Assembly: GCA_031398975.1 (NCBI GenBank)
Contig: JANNOI010000004.1
Location: 21,002 to 85,001 of the forward strand
Length of the DNA stretch: 64,000 bases
DNA from: JAKFWI01 sp031398975
GTDB taxonomy: Bacteria > Pseudomonadota > Alphaproteobacteria > Caulobacterales > Aquidulcibacteraceae
Direction of reading: 5' to 3'
Both the position numbers and the translations under genes were made by a program. Shown here piece after piece: positions 35,193-43,903 of the stretch (positions within the stretch are counted from its first letter, which is position 1; every line of letters starts with the position of its first letter). Under the pieces are notes generated by a model, which ran no database searches, had not been told where the DNA came from, and saw nothing but the letters and a program-made list of their open reading frames with translations.

Positions 35193-37406
35193 TCAGGCCG
35201 AGTGGTACGAGCGCGTCGCCGAGCCGTAATACAGAGAGTGCCCATAGGAGCCCGCGCCGGAGGCGTTGGGATCCACAAAGTTGATCGCCACGCCCAGCAT
35301 TTTCGAGCCCGTCATCATCAATTGCTGGAGCGCGTCGTGGGCGGTGTGCGTGGAGGTCCGCCGCGAGCGCGCCACCAGGATCACATCGTCGGCATAGGAG
35401 GCGATGACGCGGGCCTCCGCCACCGCCAGCACGGGCGGGCAGTCCAGGATGATGAGGTTGAAGCTACGCCGCAGGTCCTCCAGCAGAACGCGCATCGCGT
35501 CCGTCGTGAACGCCTCCTCGGTGTCGCCGGAGGCGAGGCCCACGGGCAAGACGCGCAGCCCGCTTTCCTCGTCGGCATGGACGACGTCCTGCCACTTGGC
35601 CTTTCCGTTCAAGACCTCGTGCAGGCCTCTGGTCGGGGCGATGCGCAGCATGGTGTTGAGCGAATGGAGGCGCAGATCGCAATCGATCAGCAATGTCCGT
35701 TGCCCGGCCCGCGCGCAGATGCGGCCGAGACTCAAGGAGCAGGTGGTCTTGCCTTCCCCGGGCAGCGCCGAGGTGATCGCGACCACGCGGTCGCGATGAT
35801 CGTGGCGGGAATAATCGATCGCCGTCTTGAGGACGCGGAAGCCCTCCGCATAGGCCGACATCGGCCGCGCCGAGATGATGTCTGCGGGCTGGCGCCGGCC
35901 GGCGCCAAGGCTCTTCAGCAATTTCTCGGAGGCCGCGGGAATGGAGGCGATGACCGGCAGTCCGAGCTTGGCCGAGATCTGCCCCGGGTTCTGGATCCCG
36001 TCGCTGAGCATCTCCAACACCATCACGAGCCCAAGCCCCGCGCACGCCCCCACGCCGAGCGAGATGACCAGGAGGACGATGAAGCCCGGGGAATCCGGTT
36101 TGCGCGGCGGCTCGGCGAACGCCACGACGCGCACGTCGCTCGCTTCGAGGCGCCCCTGGTCCGACACCTGGTGCAGGCGCTGGAGGAAGCTTTCATAGAC
36201 GCTGCGCGTCGCTTCCGCATCGCGCTGGAGTTCGTTCAACTTGACCAAAGCGGTGTTGTTCTGGACGAGGCGCCCGCGCACGCCGTCCAGCGCCTCGTTC
36301 ATCGCCTTCACCCGAGCGCGCGAAACCTCCACCTCGTTGCGCAGATTAGCCTGGAACCGCACCACCTCGGCCTGGATCTGCTTGCGTACATTGGCGAGTT
36401 CCAGCCGGTTGTTCTGGACCGAGGGGTGCAGGTCCCCGAGCGTGTTGTCCAGCTCCGCCTGTTTGCGCATGAGGTCGGTCTCGCGCTGGCGCAGATCGCG
36501 GATCACTTCGGAATTCAACACCCCGGCCAGGCTGTCCCCGGACCCGCCGGCGACGACGAGCTGGCGCACCTGGTTGTACCTAGCCTCCCGCTCGGCCAGT
36601 TCGGAGCGCGCCAGGATCACATCGGCCTGCATCTGGGCGACCTGGGTCTCGGTCAAGGAGACGCCCTGGGAGGTCAGGAGGCCGCTTTTCGCCTGGTAGG
36701 CCTGGGCCGCCGATTCCTTGGCCGCGACCTCCTTGCGCAATTCCTCCACCCGATCGGCGAGCCAGCCGCTGGCGCGCTGGCCGGACTCGATCCGGTTCTC
36801 GAACCCGAGTTGGAGATAGGTTTCGATCGCCGCATTGGCGATGCGCGCGGCGCTGACGGGGTCGCGCGAACGGACGTGGAAATCGATCACGAAAGACAAT
36901 TCGCGCCGCTTCGCCCGGATCGACTTCATCAGCCGGTCGGCCACCAGGCGCTTGTCGCTCTGCCCGCTATCGGCGTCCTCCAGGAGGCGCGTGATCCAGG
37001 CCGACACGGAATTGGACGGCGCGAGGCGCGGGTTCCAGTTCGGGTCGCTCTCCAAATTGAGAGCGTCCACCAGCCGTTCGACGAGACGCCGCGAGACCAA
37101 AACCTCGATCTCGGACACGACGACCGCGGCGGTGGCCACATTGTCGGTCATGGATTGCTCGGCGTTCAACACCCGCTGCTCGCGGGGATTGATCATGATG
37201 GCGGTGGTGGCGGTGTAGTATTTCGGCTGCAGCAGCAGCGCGACCAGCACCAGACCCGCCACCGCCGCCGCCGCCGCCAGGATGAGCCGCCAGCGGTGCA
37301 GCACCACCATCGCCCAGGCGCGAACGTCGAACTGGTCGGAACCGGGCCCGCCCGCCGCGTCGGGCGTGTTGGCCAGCACATACCGCTCGGACGGGACTAT
37401 GTTCAC
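35193..37406 (-). CDS. Wzc/GumC-type polysaccharide copolymerase with tyrosine autokinase
   Basis: A 737-residue inner-membrane protein that controls chain length and export. The N-terminal Wzz domain begins after residue 25, with a membrane helix at about 38-58 (ILAAAAAVAGLVLVALLL), a long periplasmic coiled coil, and a second helix (FIVLLVISLGVGACAGLG). The C-terminal BY-kinase carries Walker A (SALPGEGKTTCSL), TLLIDCDLRLHS and LIILDCPPVLAVAE. The tail GSYGHSLYYGSATRSYHSA is a tyrosine cluster for autophosphorylation. It is encoded just downstream of the Wza-like gene. Confidence 0.94.
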   Translation of the reverse strand: MNIVPSERYVLANTPDAAGGPGSDQFDVRAWAMVVLHRWRLILAAAAAVAGLVLVALLLQPKYYTATTAIMINPREQRVLNAEQSMTDNVATAAVVVSEIEVLVSRRLVERLVDALNLESDPNWNPRLAPSNSVSAWITRLLEDADSGQSDKRLVADRLMKSIRAKRRELSFVIDFHVRSRDPVSAARIANAAIETYLQLGFENRIESGQRASGWLADRVEELRKEVAAKESAAQAYQAKSGLLTSQGVSLTETQVAQMQADVILARSELAEREARYNQVRQLVVAGGSGDSLAGVLNSEVIRDLRQRETDLMRKQAELDNTLGDLHPSVQNNRLELANVRKQIQAEVVRFQANLRNEVEVSRARVKAMNEALDGVRGRLVQNNTALVKLNELQRDAEATRSVYESFLQRLHQVSDQGRLEASDVRVVAFAEPPRKPDSPGFIVLLVISLGVGACAGLGLVMVLEMLSDGIQNPGQISAKLGLPVIASIPAASEKLLKSLGAGRRQPADIISARPMSAYAEGFRVLKTAIDYSRHDHRDRVVAITSALPGEGKTTCSLSLGRICARAGQRTLLIDCDLRLHSLNTMLRIAPTRGLHEVLNGKAKWQDVVHADEESGLRVLPVGLASGDTEEAFTTDAMRVLLEDLRRSFNLIILDCPPVLAVAEARVIASYADDVILVARSRRTSTHTAHDALQQLMMTGSKMLGVAINFVDPNASGAGSYGHSLYYGSATRSYHSA

Positions 37407-37525
37407 ATCATCCTCCGACGTTGGCCGGGACAGGCCCCTTCGGGCGGCGGACGCCAGAGCCTAGCGCGATCGGACCCGGGCTCCGGAGGCGTGTCTGGTC
37501 GCAATCCGCTTCTTCCGACAACGCC

Positions 37526-38113
37526 CTAGAACATCCGCTCGATAATGCGCACCGTATCCCCAGGCTGGACGCGCGTCGCGCTTGTAAGCTCATACCGGCG
37601 TTCCTGGGTGTCATTGGCGTGCCTTATCAGAACATGGCGCGCGTTCGCGCGATAGGTGAACCCCCCCGCCGTCGCCACCGCCTTCATGATGGTTAGGCCC
37701 GCCGTAAACGGATACGTGCCCGGTTTTTGGACTTCGCCCAAAATATAGAACGGCCTGAATTTTACAATCTCCAGCGTAATCGTGGGCTGGCGGACATAAC
37801 CCTTCTCCAGCGCCGTTTTTATGCTTGCCGTCAATTCGGCGAGCGTCAGATCGGCGGCTGGGATCTCGCCCAACAGCGGATAGGAGATCGCGCCCGTGGT
37901 GCCGACCATGAACTGGCCGGTCAGATCGGGCTGGCCGAACACCGCAATGCGAAGTTCGTCCCCGACGCCCAGACGGTATTCCTGCGCGCCCGGCGCGGGT
38001 CCGTCCTCGAGAGAACCTGCGGCCGGCGCCGGGGCCGAGGCCTTCGGCGCGCACGCCCCCAACAGCCATCCGCACGCCAAAACAACAACGATGGCATGGA
38101 AAAAAAACCGCAT
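37526..38113 (-). CDS. Wza-type polysaccharide export lipoprotein
   Basis: A short export protein of 195 residues. The signal ends at a lipobox (LLGACAPK), then comes the polysaccharide export domain YRLGVGDELRIAVFGQPDLTG (start of the PES fold) and SLBB-like FYILGEVQKPGTYPF followed by VATAGGFTYRANA. It lacks the C-terminal transmembrane helix barrel of E. coli Wza, like the short GumB/ExoF type, so it may need another outer-membrane partner. It precedes the Wzc gene by 119 bases. Confidence 0.92.
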   Translation of the reverse strand: MRFFFHAIVVVLACGWLLGACAPKASAPAPAAGSLEDGPAPGAQEYRLGVGDELRIAVFGQPDLTGQFMVGTTGAISYPLLGEIPAADLTLAELTASIKTALEKGYVRQPTITLEIVKFRPFYILGEVQKPGTYPFTAGLTIMKAVATAGGFTYRANARHVLIRHANDTQERRYELTSATRVQPGDTVRIIERMF

Positions 38114-38687
38114 GAATTCGCTGTCCTATTCCATCGCTGCGCTTCCCGCGACCGCGGAACGCTTCCCGCATGCGATGGATCGATCCTGGCCATAAAGCAA
38201 GCGCGGCACTTCGCCGAATTTACGGCCGCGCGGCAGGATGCGCGTGCGGCGGGATCGGCGTGCGCGCTCGGCGCCTAAAAAGAGGGCGCGCCCTTCGATA
38301 CCTGTGTGCGTTTGCGAAGCCTTACGCGCTTGCAAGAGAGCTTCGGGCCTCCGTCCTGAAAGGTTCCGTAACGGGCGCGGCAGTGCAACGCGCCGCTTGT
38401 GCCGAAACAGTCACTATCCCTCTGAAACAGCTTGCGCCGCGGCCAGTTTCCGTACGCGCTTCAAAGCTTGTTCGATTTTTAAGTTTAACGCTAAGCATAA
38501 GTCCGCCAGCGGACAAAAGCGCGCGTCGCTGATCTACATCGCGATATCTTGAAGTCCGGAAGCGCCCGCGTTTTTGTTATTTAGATCCGCCCCGTCTGGC
38601 CTTGAGCGCCATTAGCGCAGCGTCCCGAATCCGGCTGGAATGTCTGTCGCGTCCGCGATAAGCACGCGAGAACGTGTGGAGGGCCAC
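38114..38687. other. 574-base divergent intergenic region of the exopolysaccharide locus
   Basis: This gap lies between the Wza-like gene (minus) and the initiating transferase (plus) and is the natural place for locus control. It is locally more AT-rich around 38461-38500. The one clear element is the perfect palindrome GTCCGC-CA-GCGGAC at 38501-38514, a possible operator. I see no gene or consensus promoter I would defend. Confidence 0.4.
38501..38514. repeat. Perfect 6-base inverted repeat, possible operator
   Basis: GTCCGC and GCGGAC flank a CA centre. It sits about 190 bases before the sugar transferase start and about 390 before the wza-like start, inside the divergent control gap. Confidence 0.4.
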
Positions 38688-39425
38688 GTGGACAAATCGC
38701 ACCGACATCCCTTCGAAACCGATGGTTTGAAGGCCGATCCAAGTCAGCGTCTGCGCAAGCGTGCGGGCGGCGAAGGGCTTGTCAACGCGCGCAAAGCGAT
38801 CCCATCGCACCGGTCGGCTCGGTCACACGGGCCCACGGGCGGCGCCGTCAAACGCCTGGCTGACTTCGTCGTTGCGGGCGCGCTGTTGACGTTCCTCGCG
38901 CCCCTGTTGCTGCTGATCGCGCTGCTCGTGCGCCTGGAGACGCCGGGACCGGCGATTTTCCGGCAAATGCGCGGCGGCTATGGCGGGCGCCCGTTCCAGA
39001 TCTACAAATTCCGGACCATGACTGTGATGCAGGACGGGCCGGCCGTGCCCCAGGCGTCGCGCAATGACGCCCGCGTCACCACCTTCGGCGCTTTCCTCCG
39101 ACAATCAAGTCTGGACGAGCTTCCTCAGCTTATCAATGTCTTGCAGGGCCACATGTCGCTGATCGGGCCGCGCCCGCACGCGCTCGCCCACGACGCCCAA
39201 TTCGCCGCGATCGACGCCAATTACGCCCAGCGCTTCCGGGCGCGGCCGGGGGTTACAGGGCTTGCGCAAGTCTCGGGCAATCGCGGGCCGACGCCGACCT
39301 ATGAATCCGTGCGCGAGCGACTGAGCTACGACGTGCACTATATCCGGACATGGTCTCTCGCGATGGACATGAAGATCCTGGTGCGGACGCTCGTGTTGCT
39401 GTTTCGCGGCTCGCAGGCGTTCTGA
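38688..39425 (+). CDS. Initiating exopolysaccharide sugar transferase (polyprenyl-phosphate sugar-1-phosphate transferase)
   Basis: This enzyme starts repeat-unit synthesis by moving a sugar-1-phosphate to undecaprenyl phosphate. It has a membrane segment FVVAGALLTFLAPLLLLIAL followed by the family core GPAIFRQMRGGYGGRPFQIYKFRTM, LRQSSLDELPQLINVLQGHMSLIGPRP and RFRARPGVTGLAQVSG (each in separate parts). The GTG at 38688 is chosen because GGAGGG precedes it; an ATG at 38640 would add 16 residues. It lacks the N-terminal multi-helix domain of WcaJ and is thus of the short ExoY type. Confidence 0.9.
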   Translation: MDKSHRHPFETDGLKADPSQRLRKRAGGEGLVNARKAIPSHRSARSHGPTGGAVKRLADFVVAGALLTFLAPLLLLIALLVRLETPGPAIFRQMRGGYGGRPFQIYKFRTMTVMQDGPAVPQASRNDARVTTFGAFLRQSSLDELPQLINVLQGHMSLIGPRPHALAHDAQFAAIDANYAQRFRARPGVTGLAQVSGNRGPTPTYESVRERLSYDVHYIRTWSLAMDMKILVRTLVLLFRGSQAF

Positions 39426-39472
39426 AGCCGCCGTCGCCGCCGGGCGCGTCGCGGAAACCTGAGGAGGCCCAG

Positions 39473-40285
39473 ATGCTTAAGCGGCGGCGGCGTCTTGGCC
39501 TTTTGTTTGGCGTATGCGGCGCGCTGTTGGGGGCCGCAGCACTCGGCCCCAAGGAGGCGGCGGGGGCGCCGGCCACGATCACGCTCGGGGACCATCAGAA
39601 TTACACGATCGGGCCTTATCTCGCTTATCTGGGGCCCTGGAACAAGGGCCGGCTCGTCTACGGCAAGGATTATACCGAGAGCCTCACCGTCCGCCCCGCC
39701 ACGTTCCCGAACGCGACCTCGATCGTCTGGCGCTGGCCCCGGACGCCCCCGGCGGAGCACGGCGTCTACAACTTCCTCCACATCGCTTTCGGCAATTATA
39801 ACAACACGGTGGTGCAAACCCCGATCGCGCCCAAGAAGGTTTCCGCGATCAAGACGCTGATCCAGACGCACGATCTTACCCTCACGGGCGAACTTGAGGG
39901 CTATGACGTCATCACCGATTTCTTCCTGACGCGCGCGCCGGGAGACTCCAAGACACAAGCCTTCGAGATCGAGGTATTCCTGCACACCCCGCCCTATTCG
40001 GCTGACTTTGTGCGCAGCGGGCGCCAGATCGGCGTTTTCCGGGAGGCCGGGCGCGCCTGGACCGTGGCGCTGATCGCGCGGCCCACGCCCATCATTCTCT
40101 TCGCCCCCGCCCGGAGCGGTGAGGTTAAAGCCGGCACGATCGATCTGGCCGCGATGCTGCGCTACCTCATCGCGCAGAAGGTCCTCACCGGGGAGGAATA
40201 TTTCAACGGGCTGGGGCTGGGCGTGGAGGTGCGCCAGGGCGCGGGCGCCGCCACGATCAACGCGTTTTCGGTGGTCTATGAATGA
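39473..40285 (+). CDS. Secreted protein of the exopolysaccharide locus, possibly GH12-like fold
   Basis: A 270-residue protein with a basic N terminus and signal peptide (LGLLFGVCGALLGAAAL, cut likely near AGA). The mature part is beta-rich with YLGPWNKGRLVYGKDY, TSIVWRWPRTPPAEHGVYNF and EGYDVITDFFLTRAPG then AFEIEVFLHTPP. The pattern 'YDV...F...EIEVFL' is reminiscent of the jelly-roll endoglucanases of GH12, but the typical catalytic context is unclear. GAGGAGG lies six bases before the ATG. Its position between the initiating transferase and the polymerase suggests a glycanase or binding protein for the exopolysaccharide. Confidence 0.55.
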   Translation: MLKRRRRLGLLFGVCGALLGAAALGPKEAAGAPATITLGDHQNYTIGPYLAYLGPWNKGRLVYGKDYTESLTVRPATFPNATSIVWRWPRTPPAEHGVYNFLHIAFGNYNNTVVQTPIAPKKVSAIKTLIQTHDLTLTGELEGYDVITDFFLTRAPGDSKTQAFEIEVFLHTPPYSADFVRSGRQIGVFREAGRAWTVALIARPTPIILFAPARSGEVKAGTIDLAAMLRYLIAQKVLTGEEYFNGLGLGVEVRQGAGAATINAFSVVYE

Positions 40286-40315
40286 TGGGGGGAAAGGGTA
40301 GGGCTAGGTGTTTGT

Positions 40316-41719
40316 TTGGTCGCATTTTATGACGATGAACCGGCGTCCGCTTCATCAGAAAATGCTATAGGCCGTCCGGGCGCGCCGCGCCGTAACCTTA
40401 CGCACGAGGCGAAAATTCCCACCCCGACACGCCTCGACGTCGCCCCTGCCGTACCCCGTGCGGCGTTGGACGGGCTGGCCGAACGCCCGGCAAGGGCGGC
40501 TGCGCTTTTGTTCGCCCTGCTCGTCATGGTCATCACCGGCCTTTCCCCGCCTCCGCCCGAGGGGGTCAAGGCGCTGACCGGCGATGGGGATGTTTTGCGG
40601 CAGGTTACTTATCTGCTGCTGTTTTTGCTTTCGGTCGTATTGCTTGGAATTGTGCGGCGGCCGCAATGGCTGCTGATCCCGCCCACTCTGTTTGCGGTTT
40701 TCGCCTGGTGCTCCGCCAGCGTGTTTTGGGCGATCGAGCCCGCGGTGGCCGCGCGGCGGCTTGTCCTTACCCTGCTGGTCGCCTGGACGGTGTTGCTGTG
40801 CGTCAAGCAGGCCGGGTTCGACCGCAGCGTCAGCGTGATCCGGCAGGTCCTAATCCTTGTCCTGGTGTTGAATTACGCCGCGATCCTCGTCCTGCCGGAG
40901 GCGATCCATCGCGCGAACGACGCGGTCGATTCGAACGTCATCGGGAATTGGCGCGGCTGGCTCCTGCACAAGAACATCACCGGCCCGGTCTGCGCGATCA
41001 CTATTCTGTTCTTTTTCTTCCACCCCGGCGCGATGCGCCCCGTGGCGCGATGGGCGACGATTGCGGCCGCAGGCTATTTCTTACTGCGCACCATGTCCAA
41101 GACATCGATGGCGCTGCTCGCCTTCTCCCTGATCGTGGGGCTGGTATACCTTTCGCTGGGGCGGCGGTCGCGGCGGGTGCTCGTCCCCATCATCTTCGCC
41201 GCGGTCCTGATCGGGGGCGCATTCGCGCTCGCCAGCCTCAATCTGTACGACCCGCGCGTGCTGACCGGGCGCTCGCAAATCTGGCTGCCGCTGATGGCCT
41301 ATGCGGAGGATAATCTGCTCTTCGGGGCGGGCTTCGGCTCGTTCTGGAACGTAGGGAGCCAGAGCCCGATCTATCATTATGCGGACGGCTGGGTGCTTAC
41401 GGAGGCGGTGGGCCATAACGGCTATCTCGATCTGCTGACCCAGATCGGCCTGCCCGGCCTGATCCTCGCCGTGTTCGCGATCATCCTCGCGCCGGTCTGG
41501 ACGCTGCTGACCAACGGGCGGATCGCCACAAGCCGGGCGGGCTTGCTTCTGGCGGGATTTGTTTTTTGCGCGGGCCATAATCTGACGGAATCCTCGTTGC
41601 TGAACCGGGATCAGATCGTGGGGGTGTTCCTGATTGTGCTGTTGGGGCTGGTGCGGCAGAGCGTGCGGGAAAGCCCACGCCCGGCGCCGGCGGCGATCAT
41701 AGCTCCGCTGCGGCGCTAG
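40316..41719 (+). CDS. Wzy/O-antigen ligase-like polysaccharide polymerase
   Basis: A 467-residue protein with about ten hydrophobic helices and the O-antigen ligase/polymerase pattern: HKNITGPVCAITILFFFF, RTMSKTSMALLAFSLIVGLVYL in adjacent helices, then a loop with LTGRSQIWLPLMAYAEDNLLFGAGFGSFW and a further GHNGYLDLLTQIGLPGLIL. These H, R and E/H loop residues match WaaL/Wzy-type proteins. The start at TTG 40316 is uncertain; a later start would still keep all helices. Confidence 0.87.
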   Translation: MVAFYDDEPASASSENAIGRPGAPRRNLTHEAKIPTPTRLDVAPAVPRAALDGLAERPARAAALLFALLVMVITGLSPPPPEGVKALTGDGDVLRQVTYLLLFLLSVVLLGIVRRPQWLLIPPTLFAVFAWCSASVFWAIEPAVAARRLVLTLLVAWTVLLCVKQAGFDRSVSVIRQVLILVLVLNYAAILVLPEAIHRANDAVDSNVIGNWRGWLLHKNITGPVCAITILFFFFHPGAMRPVARWATIAAAGYFLLRTMSKTSMALLAFSLIVGLVYLSLGRRSRRVLVPIIFAAVLIGGAFALASLNLYDPRVLTGRSQIWLPLMAYAEDNLLFGAGFGSFWNVGSQSPIYHYADGWVLTEAVGHNGYLDLLTQIGLPGLILAVFAIILAPVWTLLTNGRIATSRAGLLLAGFVFCAGHNLTESSLLNRDQIVGVFLIVLLGLVRQSVRESPRPAPAAIIAPLRR

Positions 41720-41724
41720 AGCGG

Positions 41725-41757
41725 TTCTCGATTGGATTGAATCAATCCAATCGAGAA
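41725..41757. repeat. Perfect 33-base palindrome (16-base arms)
   Basis: TTCTCGATTGGATTGA and TCAATCCAATCGAGAA flank a single central A. It lies 6 bases after the polymerase stop, in the gap between convergent genes. There is no following T-run on either strand, so it is not a standard terminator, but a hairpin could stabilise or end transcripts. Confidence 0.8.
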
Positions 41758-41777
41758 AAACCGGTCTACACTTTAAG

Positions 41778-41829
41778 TCAGACCGTTTCTTGTCCGAAAA
41801 CCGCGTAACACTTTTCGGGAAACGGTCTA
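41778..41829. repeat. Nested inverted repeat (possible dispersed palindromic unit)
   Basis: AGACCGTTTC pairs with GAAACGGTCT, and inside that CCGAAAA pairs with TTTTCGG, giving a long interrupted hairpin. A GGTCT at 41763-41767 can also pair with AGACC. Together with the preceding palindrome it fills the whole gap between the polymerase and the glycosyltransferase and resembles repetitive intergenic units seen in other alphaproteobacteria. Confidence 0.65.
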
Positions 41830-41839
41830 GCCCGGCGGC

Positions 41840-42931
41840 TCACGGCCGCGTCTGTCGCACCGGCGTGGGCGCGGCCTCCGGGACTATCGGCGCCGCGAAC
41901 GCCGCTTCCAGCAGGCGCACGCACCGGTTCCAGTCATAATCGTCGCGCACCCGCAAAGCGGCGCGCGCCGCGCGCTGGCGCAGCTCTTCCGGATCCTGCC
42001 GGCTCAGAAACTCCGCCGCGTCGTGCGCGGCGTCCGCGCTGGCGACGATGTGCCCGTCATAGGTCGCCGCCATGTCCCGCACGCCGAGCAGGTCCATGCA
42101 AATGGGAAAAACCCCCAAAGTCAGGCACTCGAGCACGATGAGGGGATAGGAATCGACCGCCGAGAGGTGCACCAGAACGTCGCTCGCCCTCAGGATATCC
42201 AACAAGTCCTCGTCGCTGACGCGGCCCCGCAGGCGCACAACCCTGTCAAGACCGCGCTCGGCGATCATGCGCCGCAGGCGATCCATGGTTTCCTCGTCCG
42301 CGCCGCCGGCGATGCTCGCCTCTATAGCGACGCCGCGCTCGACCAGATGGCGGCAGACGTCGACGAAGCGGAACGTCCCCTTGCCCTCCGACAGGCGACA
42401 CGCATGGACGAGCTTCAAGACCGGCCCCCCGCGCGGGCTTTCCGGGGGCGCGGCGGCCGTTCCCAGGACCGCCGGCAGGAAGGTGCGGATATAGGAGCGC
42501 GGCGCGCGCTCCGGCAGGCGCAGCTCCCGCTCCTGCGTCTTGGACAAAAGCGCAAACCGATCGGTAAGCCCGAGGATCCACGTCCCCACGGCGCGCAAGA
42601 CGGGATTGGACTGCGAGCGCCATTGCAGACCGAGATGGGGGGTCACCAGGATTTTGTAGCCCAGCGCTTTGGCGAGCAGCAGGTACAGCAAGTCAGGCAG
42701 GCACACATATTGGAGCCAGACCAGATCCGGGCGCTCCCCCCGCCGGAAGGCGAACGCCGCCAACCCGCGAAAGAGCGCAGGCAGGCGCGCCAGCGTCAGA
42801 TAGGCGGTGTGGGTATAGAGGTGCTCGAACGGGCGCGCGCCGGCGCGCTCGAGGGCTTCGTTGGCGCGGGCGCAGAACGCTTCCACACCGCCCAAATGAT
42901 TGGGCGATCCGCCGAGGCTGAGAACCTTCAT
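41840..42931 (-). CDS. GT4 family glycosyltransferase
   Basis: A GT-B glycosyltransferase of the exopolysaccharide locus. The N-terminal domain begins MKVLSLGGSPNHLGGVEAF; the C-terminal domain shows LKLVHACRLSEGKGTFRFVD, VRLRGRVSDEDLLDILRASDVLVHLS and DSYPLIVLECLTLGVFPIC, the ordinary GT4 donor-site pattern (E-x7-E type). The ATG at 42931 fits the family N terminus and follows a GGGGGAT stretch. It is convergent with the polymerase. Confidence 0.9.
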   Translation of the reverse strand: MKVLSLGGSPNHLGGVEAFCARANEALERAGARPFEHLYTHTAYLTLARLPALFRGLAAFAFRRGERPDLVWLQYVCLPDLLYLLLAKALGYKILVTPHLGLQWRSQSNPVLRAVGTWILGLTDRFALLSKTQERELRLPERAPRSYIRTFLPAVLGTAAAPPESPRGGPVLKLVHACRLSEGKGTFRFVDVCRHLVERGVAIEASIAGGADEETMDRLRRMIAERGLDRVVRLRGRVSDEDLLDILRASDVLVHLSAVDSYPLIVLECLTLGVFPICMDLLGVRDMAATYDGHIVASADAAHDAAEFLSRQDPEELRQRAARAALRVRDDYDWNRCVRLLEAAFAAPIVPEAAPTPVRQTRP

Positions 42932-43186
42932 GAATCCCCCGGCCGTGGCGCCCGCCGCGCTGCGCGGTGCTGCATAGTGCAAAAGCTATAGCCCAGGCGG
43001 GGCGCGGTGTACAAATCCTACCGCGCCGAAAAACCAAACTGCATTGTCCGGGCCCCAATAAGCGATCTTTTTCCCGAGACCCGCTCCCCACTGGCTTTGT
43101 GTTCGACCATCGCGGCGCGCGAACAACGCTTTGGCGGCTTCACGCGACGTGGGAACCAAACCGCCCCGCCTTGGGTTGCACCAGCA

Positions 43187-43903
43187 ATGGCCGGCGATCC
43201 CGCGACCTCCCTTCACGCCAGCGCCGCGCGCCCGCTCGAACAGGCCGGCCGGGGCCATTACCATCCGATAGGCATCGCCTTGCATTGGACGATGGCCGCG
43301 CTCGTGTTCCTCCAGCTCGGGTGGGGGTGGCGCACCTCCGCGCTGGCTCCGGGCTATGACAAGCTCGACGCGTATGGCGTGCATGCGCTGATCGGGATGG
43401 CGATCCTTGCGCTGGCGTTTCTGCGCGCGGGCTGGCGCATCCTTGCGCCGTTCGTGCTGCCGCGGCTGGAAAAGGCCGAGGATCTGCCCGGCTGGCAGCA
43501 CCTGGCGGCGGAGGCCACCCATATCGCGCTCTATGGGCTCATGTTCGCGCTGCCCCTGTCGGGATGGCTGATGCTGTCCACCGCCCAGGCGAATGCTGGC
43601 GCGATCGCGATGCCGGGGGGATGGACGTGGCCGCTCCTGCCCTTCGTGGCCGAGCTTGACTTCGTGGCCCGCGCCGAGCTCGAACATGCCGCCGAAATAA
43701 CCCATTTCAGCCTGATCGCGCTGATGGTCGCGCTGATTGCGCTCCATGTGGGGGCCGCACTCAAACATTATTTCATCGACAAGGACGACGTGCTCTCCCG
43801 CATGATCCCGGCGCTTTCCCCCCCGCGCAGCCCCAACGCGCCTGACGTCAGCGCGCCTGGCGTCAGCGCGCCTGACATCAGCGCCAGGAAGGCGCAGAGA
43901 TAG
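43187..43903 (+). CDS. Cytochrome b561 family protein
   Basis: A four-helix diheme b-type cytochrome that moves electrons between quinol and another acceptor in the inner membrane. The His ligands are in HYHPIGIALHWTMAALVF, GVHALIGMAIL, HIALYGLMFALPLSGWLM and HFSLIALMVALIALHVGAALKHYF (adjacent parts). The ATG at 43187 gives a normal length of 238 residues; the frame continues upstream through non-family sequence. The last 45 residues are an extension that encodes a five-residue repeat (SAPDV/SAPGV/SAPDI) and overlaps the convergent ctaG by 136 bases. Confidence 0.88.
   Translation: MAGDPATSLHASAARPLEQAGRGHYHPIGIALHWTMAALVFLQLGWGWRTSALAPGYDKLDAYGVHALIGMAILALAFLRAGWRILAPFVLPRLEKAEDLPGWQHLAAEATHIALYGLMFALPLSGWLMLSTAQANAGAIAMPGGWTWPLLPFVAELDFVARAELEHAAEITHFSLIALMVALIALHVGAALKHYFIDKDDVLSRMIPALSPPRSPNAPDVSAPGVSAPDISARKAQR

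Noticed and set aside
35202..37529. A 775-codon open frame on the plus strand opposite the Wzc gene
   Set aside because: It is composed mainly of Arg, His, Asp and Gln, matches no family, and lies wholly antisense to a gene with all BY-kinase motifs. GC-rich DNA commonly leaves such frames open.
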